This document shows, in pieces, positions 14,482 through 23,021 of a DNA stretch of 40,299 nt; the first letter of the stretch is position 1, and every line of letters starts with the position of its first letter. The notes under the pieces are model-generated. The model saw only the letters and a program-made list of their open reading frames with translations, made no database searches and was not told the DNA's origin. Source of the stretch: Pseudomonas citrullilanati (GTDB lineage Bacteria > Pseudomonadota > Gammaproteobacteria > Pseudomonadales > Pseudomonadaceae). The stretch is taken from assembly GCF_030580855.1 (NCBI RefSeq), contig NZ_JAUQOP010000046.1, positions 1 through 40,299 of the forward strand, written 5' to 3'. The translations under genes and the position numbers were made by a program.

Positions 14482-16194
14482 ATGCATACCCTACAAACAA
14501 TAATCAAAAGTTCCTATAAAAGACATACCGCACTTCTAGCTTCAACCCTTGCCACAATTCTGGCGCTCAAACTCATCGTGCTCGCACCGCCACTACTACT
14601 CGGAATAATCATTGACGCCCTGCACGGGGACAAGCTTGTAGCATCCAGCACACTGCTTTTGCTGACGGCAGGTCTGGTGGTCGCAGGTTGCATCCACGCT
14701 ATTATCAGCCCCCTGCAAACCCACATTCTGTGCAGGCTGGTCCAACACATTATCATGGCAGCTTCTATTGATTGGATCACGAAACTTATAGGCAAGGAGT
14801 TTTCTTTCTTCAATTCATGGCGAATCGGTCACTTCATAAAATCAGTTGAACGGGGAATCACTGCTCATGAACAGCTGCTGACGTTCCTTGTTACCGTCGC
14901 TCTTCCCCTTTGCCTCGAATTTATAGTCGTTGGCGGCGCTTTTTTTTACATGGGTGGCAGTGACATTTTTCTGAGCATGACCGGACTCGGCATCATCTAT
15001 CTGGTTATCACCCATAAAATCATCAGATGGCGTAGGAAGCATATCGATGCTGTCAACGAACAAGAAGATGAGCTGAACGCCCACTTATACAACACGTTGA
15101 ATGCTGGCAAAGCAATAAAACTGGAAAATGCCGAGCCCACGGCAATACAACCGTTAAACGAAGCTTTCAAACGTTATGCCATAGCAGCCGTCGCCACGGC
15201 GTCCTCAGGCGGACTCTTGAACTCCGCCAAAATTCTGTTTGTAAGCCTTTCCACCGGAGGGCTGCTCTTTTGGGGCGTCCTGGATCAGCTATCGAGCCAA
15301 CCCAGTATTAGCGTCGGGCAGCTGGTTGCCATTTTCTCTATCGCCGGAAGTTATTTGCTGAATATCACCACGTTGACTGAGGGCTATCGTGTTCTCGATC
15401 AGTTTCTTGCAGACCAGCATCAGTTTCAGCATTTGCTTTCGCTACCAAACTTCGATAATCGAGATCGGCAGACGGACCCTGTTTTTCAGCACTCTTCAAC
15501 ATTGAAACTCACCCCATGCGTAGTGACAGAAAACGGAGAGCCTCGGCTGTCTATCAGACAATCACTGACGTTTAGCCAGGGGCAATCATTGGCCATTACT
15601 GGTCCAAGTGGGGCAGGCAAATCCACACTTCTGGAGGTTCTGGCAGGATTGGATGCGCTGACGCGAGAGCAATTGAGCATTGATTCGATACCGGTCTCGC
15701 GATTGACACCTCAAGCACACCTGAATGCTCTGAGGTACTGTCCTCAACAACCACGGTTCCTGGAAGGTTGTTTTGAACGATCGATTCTATTCGGGGGCAA
15801 AGCGTCGCCGCTGCTGTGTCAAGCCATCCGGCAACTGCAACTTGAGGAAACCGTTCAACGATACATCAGCGAAAACGCGACCAATATCTCCGGTGGTGAA
15901 GCAAAGCGCCTGTCACTGCTTCGCTTGATCAACAAACCAGGAAAATTCAACTTGTTCGATGAGCCAAGCGCATCGATCGAACCAAAACTGACTGCCCCTG
16001 TTTGGGATCTGTTGTTCGAAACGTTCAACGAACGCGGGTTGATATGTGTTACCCACGACGTCAATCATCTGTACCGCTTTGATCGGGTAATCGTCATGCG
16101 CCACGGTACCATTGTGGACGACGGCCCGTGGCGAGAGCTGATGGACAGACCGGCAGTCAAGTTGTTGTTGAATGACATCCAGACACACACCTGA
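14482..16194 (+). CDS. ABC exporter with fused permease and ATPase
   Basis: A 570-aa half-transporter. Residues about 15-300 form the membrane domain with hydrophobic helices (for example LASTLATILALKLIVLAPPL and FLVTVALPLCLEFIVVGGAF). The ATPase has Walker A GPSGAGKST (374-382), a signature reading ISGGEAKR (469-476), Walker B FNLFDEPSAS (489-498, with catalytic E494) and H-loop VTHDVNH. There is no N-terminal C39 peptidase domain, so it cannot trim a leader itself. It follows the YcaO gene by 33 nt with an AGGAG site, so it is most likely cotranscribed and exports, or gives immunity to, the modified peptide. Confidence 0.88.
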   Translation: MHTLQTIIKSSYKRHTALLASTLATILALKLIVLAPPLLLGIIIDALHGDKLVASSTLLLLTAGLVVAGCIHAIISPLQTHILCRLVQHIIMAASIDWITKLIGKEFSFFNSWRIGHFIKSVERGITAHEQLLTFLVTVALPLCLEFIVVGGAFFYMGGSDIFLSMTGLGIIYLVITHKIIRWRRKHIDAVNEQEDELNAHLYNTLNAGKAIKLENAEPTAIQPLNEAFKRYAIAAVATASSGGLLNSAKILFVSLSTGGLLFWGVLDQLSSQPSISVGQLVAIFSIAGSYLLNITTLTEGYRVLDQFLADQHQFQHLLSLPNFDNRDRQTDPVFQHSSTLKLTPCVVTENGEPRLSIRQSLTFSQGQSLAITGPSGAGKSTLLEVLAGLDALTREQLSIDSIPVSRLTPQAHLNALRYCPQQPRFLEGCFERSILFGGKASPLLCQAIRQLQLEETVQRYISENATNISGGEAKRLSLLRLINKPGKFNLFDEPSASIEPKLTAPVWDLLFETFNERGLICVTHDVNHLYRFDRVIVMRHGTIVDDGPWRELMDRPAVKLLLNDIQTHT

Positions 16195-16302
16195 CCAGAC
16201 CGCAGCGTTCTCTTTCGCCAGCGCAAGGGGCGGCCGAGAAGTAACCGTCGGTCGCTCGCCGGACGACCACCTCTTGACGAGGAGTTGGGTTCTGATATCT
16301 CC

Positions 16303-16316
16303 TGAAACCGGTTTCA
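16303..16316 (+). promoter_or_regulatory. PtxS operator upstream of ptxS
   Basis: The perfect 14-bp palindrome TGAAACCGGTTTCA is the established PtxS target in Pseudomonas. It lies 36 nt before the ptxS start and indicates autorepression. Confidence 0.92.
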
Positions 16317-16352
16317 GAGCCGCTAACAAATCCAATAGGCAGGTTTCTATCC

Positions 16353-17378
16353 GTGAATTCTTTCTCCGCTGCCCAACGCAGCCGCGTGACCATGCTCGAT
16401 GTCGCCGAACGCGCCGGGGTTTCCAAGGCCAGCGTCTCGCGATTTATCGGCGAGGACCGTGCCCTGCTCTCCGAAGCCATCGCCCGGCGCATCGAGCAGG
16501 CGATCAGCGAGCTGGGCTATCGCCCCAACCAGATGGCCCGCGGTCTCAAGCGTGGGCGCACCCGCCTGATCGGCATGCTGGTGGCCGATATCCGCAACCC
16601 CTATTCGATCGCCGTGATGCACGGCGTGGAAACCGCCTGCCGTCGCCATGGCTACAGCCTGGTGGTGTGCAACACCGATCGTGATGACGAACAGGAGCGC
16701 CAGCACCTGGCCCTGTTGCGTGCCTACAACATCGAGGGGCTGATCGTGAACACCCTGGGGCATCACCGTGACGAATTGCTCGACCTGCGCAGCGAAATGC
16801 CCCTGGTGCTGGTGGATCGCAAGGTCGATCGCCTCGAAAGCGACCTGGTGGGCCTGGACAACCCGGCGGCGGTGAAGATCGCCCTCGACCACCTCGAACA
16901 GCGCGGCTACCGCGACCTGCTGATGGTCACCGAACCGTTCGACGGCACCAGTTCCCGGATCGAGCGGGTCGACAGCTTCAAGTCAGGCATCGAGCAGCGC
17001 CCTGCCCTGGCCGGCGCCGTGGTGGAAATCGACAATCAACTGACGGCCCGGATCCAGGCCTTCCTGGCCCAGCCGGGTCCTGGCCCCAAGGCGCTGTTCT
17101 GCGCCAACGGCATTGCCGCCCTGGCCACGACCCAGGTGTTGCGTGAATCGGGCTGCCACCTGTTTGACGACGTCGGCCTGATCGCCCTTGATGACCTGGA
17201 CTGGTACCCGTTAGTGGGCAGCGGCATCACCGCCCTGGCCCAACCGACCGCCGAGATCGGTGCCCGGGCCTTCGAGTGCCTGTTGCAGCGCTTGCGCGGC
17301 GACAACGGGCCGGTGCGGACGGTGGATTTTGCCGCGCAACTGATCGAGCGTGGGTCGACGCTTGGAGCTTCTCGGTGA
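16353..17378 (+). CDS. ptxS: LacI-family regulator PtxS (2-ketogluconate-responsive repressor)
   Basis: A 341-aa protein with the N-terminal LacI helix-turn-helix (RVTMLDVAERAGVSKASVSR), the hinge region PNQMARGLKRGRTRLIGML and a periplasmic-binding-protein-like effector domain (DIRNPYSIAVMHGVE, LVVCNTDRDDEQERQHL, DEVGL-like DDVGLIALDDLDWYPLVG). PtxS binds 2-ketogluconate and releases its operators. Both its own promoter and the kgu promoter carry the same 14-bp site here. I chose the GTG at 16353 because it gives the usual short arm before RVT and has CAGG nearby; the ATG at 16392 would clip the helix-turn-helix region. Operon neighbours confirm the assignment. Confidence 0.93.
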   Translation: MNSFSAAQRSRVTMLDVAERAGVSKASVSRFIGEDRALLSEAIARRIEQAISELGYRPNQMARGLKRGRTRLIGMLVADIRNPYSIAVMHGVETACRRHGYSLVVCNTDRDDEQERQHLALLRAYNIEGLIVNTLGHHRDELLDLRSEMPLVLVDRKVDRLESDLVGLDNPAAVKIALDHLEQRGYRDLLMVTEPFDGTSSRIERVDSFKSGIEQRPALAGAVVEIDNQLTARIQAFLAQPGPGPKALFCANGIAALATTQVLRESGCHLFDDVGLIALDDLDWYPLVGSGITALAQPTAEIGARAFECLLQRLRGDNGPVRTVDFAAQLIERGSTLGASR

Positions 17379-17440
17379 TCGAGCCGGCGCTATCGCGACC
17401 AGGTTCCCCACGCCGGACCTGCGTTGCGCTGGGGATCCCT

Positions 17441-17466
17441 GTGGGAGCGAGCCTGCTCGCGATGAG
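17441..17466. repeat. Single REP element
   Basis: GTGGGAGCGAGCCTGCTCGC stands alone in the 150-bp gap between ptxS and the kguE operator. It may help end the ptxS transcript. Confidence 0.8.
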
Positions 17467-17500
17467 GCCCTGAAGCGCACACCCTTTTTTTGAACAGAAC

Positions 17501-17514
17501 TGAAACCGGTTTCA
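17501..17514 (+). promoter_or_regulatory. PtxS operator upstream of the kgu operon
   Basis: A second perfect TGAAACCGGTTTCA, 14 nt before the kguE start codon. It is identical to the site at 16303. The position close to the start codon suggests simple blocking of transcription. Confidence 0.92.
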
Positions 17515-17528
17515 GAGGGATAACATCA

Positions 17529-18311
17529 ATGCACAACCCACCCGTCTCCATCAGCCTTTCCAGCTACGGCGCCGACCTGGTGCGGCAGCAAGGCCAAGGC
17601 AGTTTCATCGACCTGTTGGCCGCCGCTGGCGCCTCACGCATCGAATGGCGCGAGGAACTGCTCACTCACGAACAGCCCGCCGAGCTGGCCGCCGACGCCC
17701 ATGCACAAGGCCTGCAAAGTATTTTTTCGTCCCCCCTCGAACTCTGGCTGGTTGACCGCACCGAGCCCAATCCCGCCCTTTCGCAGGCATTGCGGCGAGC
17801 CGAGGCGTTCGGTTCGAACTGGCTGAAGGTCTCCCTCGGGCACTTCACCGACGCCCATGACCTGATCGCCCTGGCGGAGGTTCTTGCCGCCAGCCCGGTG
17901 CAGTTGCTGGTGGAAAACGACCAGACGCTACAGGGCGGGCAGATCGAACCGTTCCAGCGGTTTTTCGCCGCCGTCGAGCAACGAGGACTGCCCATCGGCA
18001 TGACCTTCGACATCGGCAACTGGCAATGGCAGGACCAATCCGCGACCCTGGCGGCCCGCGAGCTGGGGCGCCATGTGCGGTATGTGCATTGCAAGGCGGT
18101 GGCCCGGCGCGAGGACGGCAAGCTGATTGCGGTGCCGCCAGTGCTAGCGGACCTGCATGTATGGGAGCAACTGTTCAAGCAGATGCCCAGCGGCGTGATG
18201 CGCGCCGCCGAGTACCCGCTGCAAGGCGATGACCTGCTGCAATTGACCGCTGAACACGTCACCGCCCTGGCCCGCCTCGGGCAACTGCGCCAGGAGCCTG
18301 CCCATGGCTGA
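17529..18311 (+). CDS. kguE: KguE, sugar-phosphate isomerase/epimerase-fold protein
   Basis: A 260-aa TIM-barrel protein of the xylose isomerase-like (AP endonuclease 2) family, the first gene of the 2-ketogluconate operon. Visible family segments are ASRIEWREELL, SNWLKVSLGHF-like, VQLLVENDQT, LPIGMTFDIGNW and VRYVHCKAV, with acidic and His residues at barrel strand ends suited to metal binding. Its exact reaction is not settled in the literature I know. I chose the ATG at 17529 (GAGGG upstream) over an upstream frame that runs through the operator. It overlaps kguK by 8 nt, indicating coupled translation. Confidence 0.9.
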   Translation: MHNPPVSISLSSYGADLVRQQGQGSFIDLLAAAGASRIEWREELLTHEQPAELAADAHAQGLQSIFSSPLELWLVDRTEPNPALSQALRRAEAFGSNWLKVSLGHFTDAHDLIALAEVLAASPVQLLVENDQTLQGGQIEPFQRFFAAVEQRGLPIGMTFDIGNWQWQDQSATLAARELGRHVRYVHCKAVARREDGKLIAVPPVLADLHVWEQLFKQMPSGVMRAAEYPLQGDDLLQLTAEHVTALARLGQLRQEPAHG

Positions 18312-19278
18312 ATTCGATGTCTTGTCGTTCGGCGAAACCATGGCGATGCTGGTGGCTGACCAGGGCGGTGACCTGGCCAGCGTCAACCATTTCAGCAAGC
18401 GTATCGCCGGGGCCGACAGCAACGTTGCCATCGGCCTCGCGCGGCTGGGCTTCAATGTCGCCTGGCTCAGCCGGGTTGGCGCCGATTCCCTGGGGCGTTT
18501 CGTCGTGCGCACGCTGGAGCAGGAAGGACTCGACTGTCGCCATGTGGCCGTCGATCCCATGCACCCGACCGGGTTCCAGTTCAAATCCCGGACCGACGAC
18601 GGCAGCGACCCGCAAGTGGAGTATTTCCGCCGCGGCTCGGCGGCCAGTCATCTGTCGGTCGACGCCATCGCGCCAGCGCTGCTGGGCGCCCGGCACTTGC
18701 ATGCCACCGGGATCGTGCCGGCGCTGTCGGCCACGGCCCGCGAGATGTCCCTGGAATTGATGATCCGCATGCGCGGGGCTGGCCGCAGCCTGTCCTTCGA
18801 CCCCAACCTGCGGCCGAGCCTGTGGTCCAGCGAGTCGTTGATGATCGCCGAGGTCAACCGCCTCGCCGCCCTTGCCCACTGGGTGTTGCCCGGCCTGGGC
18901 GAAGGCCGGTTGCTGACCGGCTTCGACGACCCGGCCGACATCGCCGCCTTCTACCTGGGCCAAGGCGCTGAAATCGTCGTGATCAAGCTCGGCGCGGATG
19001 GTGCGTATTACCGCACGCATCTGGACCAGGGCGTTATCGCCGGCGTGCCAGTGGCCCAAGTGGTGGACACCGTGGGCGCCGGCGATGGCTTCGCCGTCGG
19101 CCTGATCAGTGCATTGCTCGAAGGCCGCGCCATCACCGAGGCCGTGCAGCGCGCCAACTGGATCGGCAGCCGCGCGGTGCAGAGCCGCGGGGACATGGAG
19201 GGATTGCCGACGCGCCTTGAGTTATTGGCTGAATTTGAAACCGCCTATCGCGAGCAAGCTCGCTCCCACAGGGGTTAA
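18304..19278 (+). CDS. kguK: KguK, 2-ketogluconate kinase (PfkB family)
   Basis: A 324-aa ribokinase/PfkB-type kinase that phosphorylates 2-ketogluconate to the 6-phosphate. The N-terminal motif GADSNVAIGLARLG and the C-terminal motif DTVGAGDGFAVGL, with its catalytic Asp, are intact. The start overlaps kguE. Oddly, the last 12 or so codons (ending YREQARSHRG) are encoded by a REP element, and the stop TAA lies just beyond the REP core. The natural C-terminus has therefore probably been replaced or extended by REP sequence. Confidence 0.93.
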   Translation: MAEFDVLSFGETMAMLVADQGGDLASVNHFSKRIAGADSNVAIGLARLGFNVAWLSRVGADSLGRFVVRTLEQEGLDCRHVAVDPMHPTGFQFKSRTDDGSDPQVEYFRRGSAASHLSVDAIAPALLGARHLHATGIVPALSATAREMSLELMIRMRGAGRSLSFDPNLRPSLWSSESLMIAEVNRLAALAHWVLPGLGEGRLLTGFDDPADIAAFYLGQGAEIVVIKLGADGAYYRTHLDQGVIAGVPVAQVVDTVGAGDGFAVGLISALLEGRAITEAVQRANWIGSRAVQSRGDMEGLPTRLELLAEFETAYREQARSHRG

Positions 19279-19319
19279 CTCGATCCCATGTGGGAGCGAG
19301 CTTGCTCGCGATAGCGCCA
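19241..19319. repeat. REPIN between kguK and kguT
   Basis: The left half ATCGCGAGCAAGCTCGCTCC (from 19247) is inside the end of kguK. The right half GTGGGAGCGAGCTTGCTCGC (19290-19309) is in the gap before kguT. The stem would sit inside the polycistronic message and could uncouple kguT-kguD expression from kguEK. Confidence 0.9.
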
Positions 19320-19370
19320 CCGCACAACGCACCTGCTGCAACAAAAACAACAAGCTCAGGAGTCAACGAC

Positions 19371-20669
19371 ATGCAAACGCTCAACCTCGCCACCCGCCGC
19401 TGGTGGTACATCATGCCCATCGTGTTCATCACCTACAGCCTGGCGTACCTGGATCGGGCCAACTATGGCTTCGCCGCAGCCTCGGGCATGGCCAAGGACC
19501 TGATGATCACCCCGGGACTGTCGTCATTGCTCGGCGCGCTGTTTTTCCTCGGCTACTTTTTCTTCCAGGTGCCCGGGGCGATCTACGCGCAGAAACACAG
19601 CGTGAAGAAGCTGATCTTCGTCAGCCTGATCCTCTGGGGGTCGCTGGCCACGTTGACCGGCGTAGTCGCCAACGCCTACTGGCTGATCGTGATCCGCTTC
19701 ATGCTTGGCGTGGTCGAAGCCGCCGTGATGCCGGCGATGCTGGTGTACCTGTGCCACTGGTTCACCCGGGCCGAACGCTCGCGCGCCAATACTTTCCTGA
19801 TCCTTGGCAACCCGGTGACCATGCTCTGGATGTCGGTGGTGTCGGGATACCTGGTGCAACAGTTCGACTGGCGCTGGATGTTCATCATCGAAGGCTTGCC
19901 GGCGGTGCTCTGGGCCTTTGTCTGGTGGCGCCTTGCCGATGATCGCCCGGCCCAGGCCAAGTGGCTCAGCGCCCAGGAAAAGCAGGACTTGGAAAGCGCA
20001 CTGGCGGCCGAACAGGTCGGGATCAAGGCGGTGAAGAACTATGCCGAGGCCTTCCGCTCGCCCAAGGTCATCATCCTGGCACTGCAGTTTTTCTGCTGGA
20101 GCATCGGGGTCTACGGGTTCGTGCTGTGGCTGCCGTCGATCCTCAAGGCCGGCCTGCAAATGAGCATGGTCGAGGCCGGCTGGCTGTCGTCGTTGCCGTA
20201 CCTGGCGGCCGTCGTCGCCATGCTCGCCGTGTCCTGGGGCTCGGACAAGGCACAGAAGCGCAAGCGCTTCGTCTGGCCGCCGTTGCTGGTGGCCTCCATC
20301 GCGTTCTACGCCTCGTACCTGCTGGGCCCTGAACACTTCTGGTGGTCCTACAGCCTGCTGGTGATCGCCGGCGCCTGCATGTACGCGCCCTACGGGCCCT
20401 TCTTTGCCATCGTCCCGGAAATCCTGCCGGCCAACGTCGCCGGCGGGGCCATGGCGCTGATCAACAGCATGGGCGCCCTGGGCTCCTTCGGCGGCTCGTA
20501 CCTGGTGGGCTACCTCAACGGCTCCACCGGCTCCCCGGGCATGTCCTTCCTTTTGATGAGTGGCGCGCTGCTGCTGTCGGTGGTACTGACCCTGGCCCTC
20601 AAGCCCGGCGCCAGTGACCGTGCCACTCCCAACGCCGTGGCGCCGCAGCCGGCGCCCGCCCACTCCTGA
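19371..20669 (+). CDS. kguT: KguT, 2-ketogluconate transporter (MFS)
   Basis: A 432-aa major facilitator of the anion:cation symporter type with about 12 membrane helices. Typical segments are YSLAYLDRANYGFAAASGMA after helix 1, GALFFLGYFFFQVPGAIYAQ in helix 2 and RFMLGVVEAAVMPAMLVYL in helix 4. It brings 2-ketogluconate into the cytoplasm, where KguK and KguD act. The ATG at 19371 has AGGAG 8 nt upstream and begins MQTLNLATRRWW; the longer frame begins inside the REPIN and is rejected. It is 92 nt from kguK with the REPIN in the gap. Confidence 0.93.
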   Translation: MQTLNLATRRWWYIMPIVFITYSLAYLDRANYGFAAASGMAKDLMITPGLSSLLGALFFLGYFFFQVPGAIYAQKHSVKKLIFVSLILWGSLATLTGVVANAYWLIVIRFMLGVVEAAVMPAMLVYLCHWFTRAERSRANTFLILGNPVTMLWMSVVSGYLVQQFDWRWMFIIEGLPAVLWAFVWWRLADDRPAQAKWLSAQEKQDLESALAAEQVGIKAVKNYAEAFRSPKVIILALQFFCWSIGVYGFVLWLPSILKAGLQMSMVEAGWLSSLPYLAAVVAMLAVSWGSDKAQKRKRFVWPPLLVASIAFYASYLLGPEHFWWSYSLLVIAGACMYAPYGPFFAIVPEILPANVAGGAMALINSMGALGSFGGSYLVGYLNGSTGSPGMSFLLMSGALLLSVVLTLALKPGASDRATPNAVAPQPAPAHS

Positions 20670-20683
20670 ATCGAGACCCCTCC

Positions 20684-21673
20684 ATGAAAAAGCACGTGGT
20701 GTTGTACAAGACGCTGTCAGCGCAACTGATGGCCCGCCTGCAAGCGCACGCCGAAGTCACCCTGATCGAGCGCCTCGACGCCCAGGGCCTGGCGCAATTG
20801 CGCGATGCCCTGCCCAGCGCCCATGGCCTGCTGGGGGCCAGCCTCAAGCTGGACGCGGCGCTCCTGGACCTGGCGCCGAACCTGCACGCCATCGCCAGCG
20901 TCTCGGTGGGTGTCGACAACTATGACATCGACTACCTGACCGAACGCCGGATCCTGCTGACCAATACCCCGGACGTGCTCACCGAGACCACCGCCGACAC
21001 CGGCTTCGCACTGATCCTGGCCACCGCCCGCCGGGTGGTGGAACTGGCCAACCTGGTACGCGCAGGCGGCTGGCAGCAGAGCATCGGACCCAGGCATTTC
21101 GGCAGCGATGTCCATGGCAAGACCCTGGGCATCATCGGCATGGGGCGTATCGGCGAAGCCTTGGCCCAGCGCGGGCACTTCGGCTTTGGCATGCCGGTGA
21201 TCTACCACAGCCACTCGCCCAAGCCGGCGGTCGAGCAGCGCTTCGGGGCCCGCTACTGCAACCTCGAAACGTTGTTGCAACAGGCGGATTTCATTTGCCT
21301 GACCTTACCCCTGACCGCCGAGACCCAGGGCCTGATCGATGCGCAGGCGTTTGCCCGGATGCGCCCCGAGAGCATTTTCATCAACATTTCCCGGGGCAAA
21401 GTGGTGGACGAAGCGGCACTGTTCGACGCCCTGCGCAACGGCCAGATCCGCGCTGCGGGGCTCGACGTGTTCGAACGCGAGCCCCTGAGTGCCGACTCCC
21501 CGCTGCTGCAAATGGATAACGTGGTGGCAACGCCGCACATGGGCTCGGCCACCCACGAAACCCGGGAAGCCATGGCCCGCTGCGCGGTGGACAACCTGCT
21601 GGCAGCCTTGGCGGGGGAAAGACCGGCGAACCTGGTGAACCTGGGCGCGTGGACAGACAACCGGGGGAACTGA
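20684..21673 (+). CDS. kguD: KguD, 2-keto-6-phosphogluconate reductase
   Basis: A 329-aa D-isomer 2-hydroxyacid dehydrogenase that reduces 2-keto-6-phosphogluconate to 6-phosphogluconate, which enters the Entner-Doudoroff route. The nucleotide-binding motif IIGMGRIGEALAQRG is at about residue 150. The catalytic Arg is in NISRGKVVD (about 234-242), Glu in DVFEREPL and His in VATPHMGSATHE. It starts 15 nt after kguT with only a weak ribosome site, so translation may depend on kguT. It is the last gene of the operon. Confidence 0.93.
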   Translation: MKKHVVLYKTLSAQLMARLQAHAEVTLIERLDAQGLAQLRDALPSAHGLLGASLKLDAALLDLAPNLHAIASVSVGVDNYDIDYLTERRILLTNTPDVLTETTADTGFALILATARRVVELANLVRAGGWQQSIGPRHFGSDVHGKTLGIIGMGRIGEALAQRGHFGFGMPVIYHSHSPKPAVEQRFGARYCNLETLLQQADFICLTLPLTAETQGLIDAQAFARMRPESIFINISRGKVVDEAALFDALRNGQIRAAGLDVFEREPLSADSPLLQMDNVVATPHMGSATHETREAMARCAVDNLLAALAGERPANLVNLGAWTDNRGN

Positions 21674-21907
21674 AGCGGCTGGAATATCGCCATCGCGAGC
21701 AGGCTCGCACCACCGCAGTTTTTCATTGGCTGGCAATGCCGGGCCAGCCAAGCCCCTCCCATGGCCAAGGGAATCAGGCTCTGTACGAAAAGCCTTGATA
21801 CTCGGTGATGCGGGCTTGCGCAACGAATCCCCAATCCAGGTTTAAACGCCTCAAGTTATTGAATTGAAACCGAAGAACGGCGACTTCGAGAAAGCACGTT
21901 TATTCCC
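21674..21907. other. Post-operon spacer with partial REP
   Basis: Contains a degenerate REP core (ATCGCCATCGCGAGCAGGCT, 21687-21706), then sequence whose AT content rises toward 21850. No gene is visible. It marks the change from the kgu operon to the AT-richer bacteriocin locus. Confidence 0.5.
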
Positions 21908-22041
21908 ACATACCCATCCTACCGATTGTTAGGAACGGCCTTACACAAGCATCGGAAGTTGCGCCCTGGCCCCACCATCCTCCTGCTGTTATTCATGAGT
22001 CATCGGCTAAAACACGCCGAGTGATCGCTTCGCAGCACCTT
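21908..22041 (+). promoter_or_regulatory. Shared upstream element, copy B (bacteriocin locus)
   Basis: Counterpart of 12924-13059. AGCATCGGAAG (21949-21959), GCGCC, TGCTGTTATT, AAAACACGC (22009-22017) and TGATCGCTTCGC (22022-22033) occur in the same order and at nearly the same spacing. The gap between the last two blocks is 4 nt here and 8 nt in copy A. The possible -10 is TATTCA at 21990. The bacteriocin start is 89 nt further on. Confidence 0.6.
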
Positions 22042-22130
22042 GAATAACAGCCACCACCCATGACCGCTGTCTTTGCAATCTCAACACAAGCCTGTTGGAA
22101 CGGGCCTATCCATAAGAAAGGAGTCAACAC

Positions 22131-22916
22131 ATGAGACAAATTGAACTGCCAGCCCTCATCATCCGCGGTGACGGCACCTGGAGCATAGACGTACCCAATC
22201 AAAAACGGCGCAACCCACTCGAAAACTATCCATCAGAAAACCCGATGTATGAGTTTATTCAGGCAATTGATAGCGACTTCAAAGAGCGAAAAAATAATTT
22301 GGAGTTCTACCTTCAAATGGAATTGGATCAGGTGAATACCACTCGCCCAGCCTTGCAGAATCTGACACCTGACACGTGGCTATCCCGAACTTCAGATAAT
22401 ATGACCGAACTGTTGCTCCGCAAAAAATCAGAACTTGAAGTAGAACTTAATCACATCCAGATCTACGAAGGGTTCGACAAATTAAAGGCGTCTTATAATT
22501 CGCTGATTCTAAAAGATCAAATTGCCAGCCTCCAAGATAGACAAACCAGGCTAAACGCTGAAATAAACCGACGCCAAGTGGAGGCAGCGAAACAAGCCAC
22601 GGAGCACGCCAACGCAGTCCTTGCTGAATCCAGACAAGTGGCTGAAGAAGAGGCCCGCCGCCTCTCCGAGGGACAGATTGATGAACACAAACGTGGCCCG
22701 AGCTTTGTAGCGGACCCTAATAAATACATTTTTAAAAAATCCGTGTAGATTACTCATCAAGTTGCCAATAACTTCCAAAGTGATCCAGCTGCTACAACCT
22801 CTGTTCTTGGAATAGTGGTTGTGGCGTTACTGATAGCTGCTGCCTCATCGCTTCTAGATGCCGATCAAGTGGATTTCATCGACAATGAAATTCTTGGCAA
22901 ATTCACCACTCCATAA
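22131..22916 (+). pseudogene. Decayed colicin-like pore-forming bacteriocin
   Basis: From the ATG at 22131 (AAAGGAG upstream) 205 codons are open. A TAG follows at 22746-22748, then 55 more codons in the same frame to TAA at 22914. The first part begins MRQIELPALIIRGDGTW, then is helical and charged with coiled-coil stretches (LQDRQTRLNAEINRRQVEAA), as in colicin receptor/translocation regions. The part after the amber has a long hydrophobic helix (VLGIVVVALLIAAASSLL) and an end (LDADQVDFIDNEILGKF) resembling the last helix of colicin Ia-type pore domains. A pore domain needs about 180 residues; most is missing around the amber. Internal deletion plus a stop is the simplest reading. The immunity-like gene downstream supports the identity. 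Confidence 0.6.
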
Positions 22917-22934
22917 ACCGCAATTATAATTACC

Positions 22935-22969
22935 GGGGAGCCGAGGAGTCGCACCCCAACTCGGCCCCC
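22935..22969 (+). terminator. Hairpin between bacteriocin remnant and immunity gene
   Basis: GGGGAGCCGAG at 22935-22945 pairs with CTCGGCCCCC at 22960-22969, leaving one bulged A. No T-run follows. It may attenuate readthrough into the immunity gene or separate the two messages. Confidence 0.5.
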
Positions 22970-23021
22970 ATCTTTCGCCTCATCAAACTTCACATCCGTG
23001 CCACTTAAATACAGGATGTCT

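Noticed and set aside
22131..22916. Programmed amber readthrough or pyrrolysine-type recoding at 22746
   Set aside because: The C-terminal part alone cannot complete a pore domain even if read through, so decay by deletion plus a nonsense mutation is simpler.
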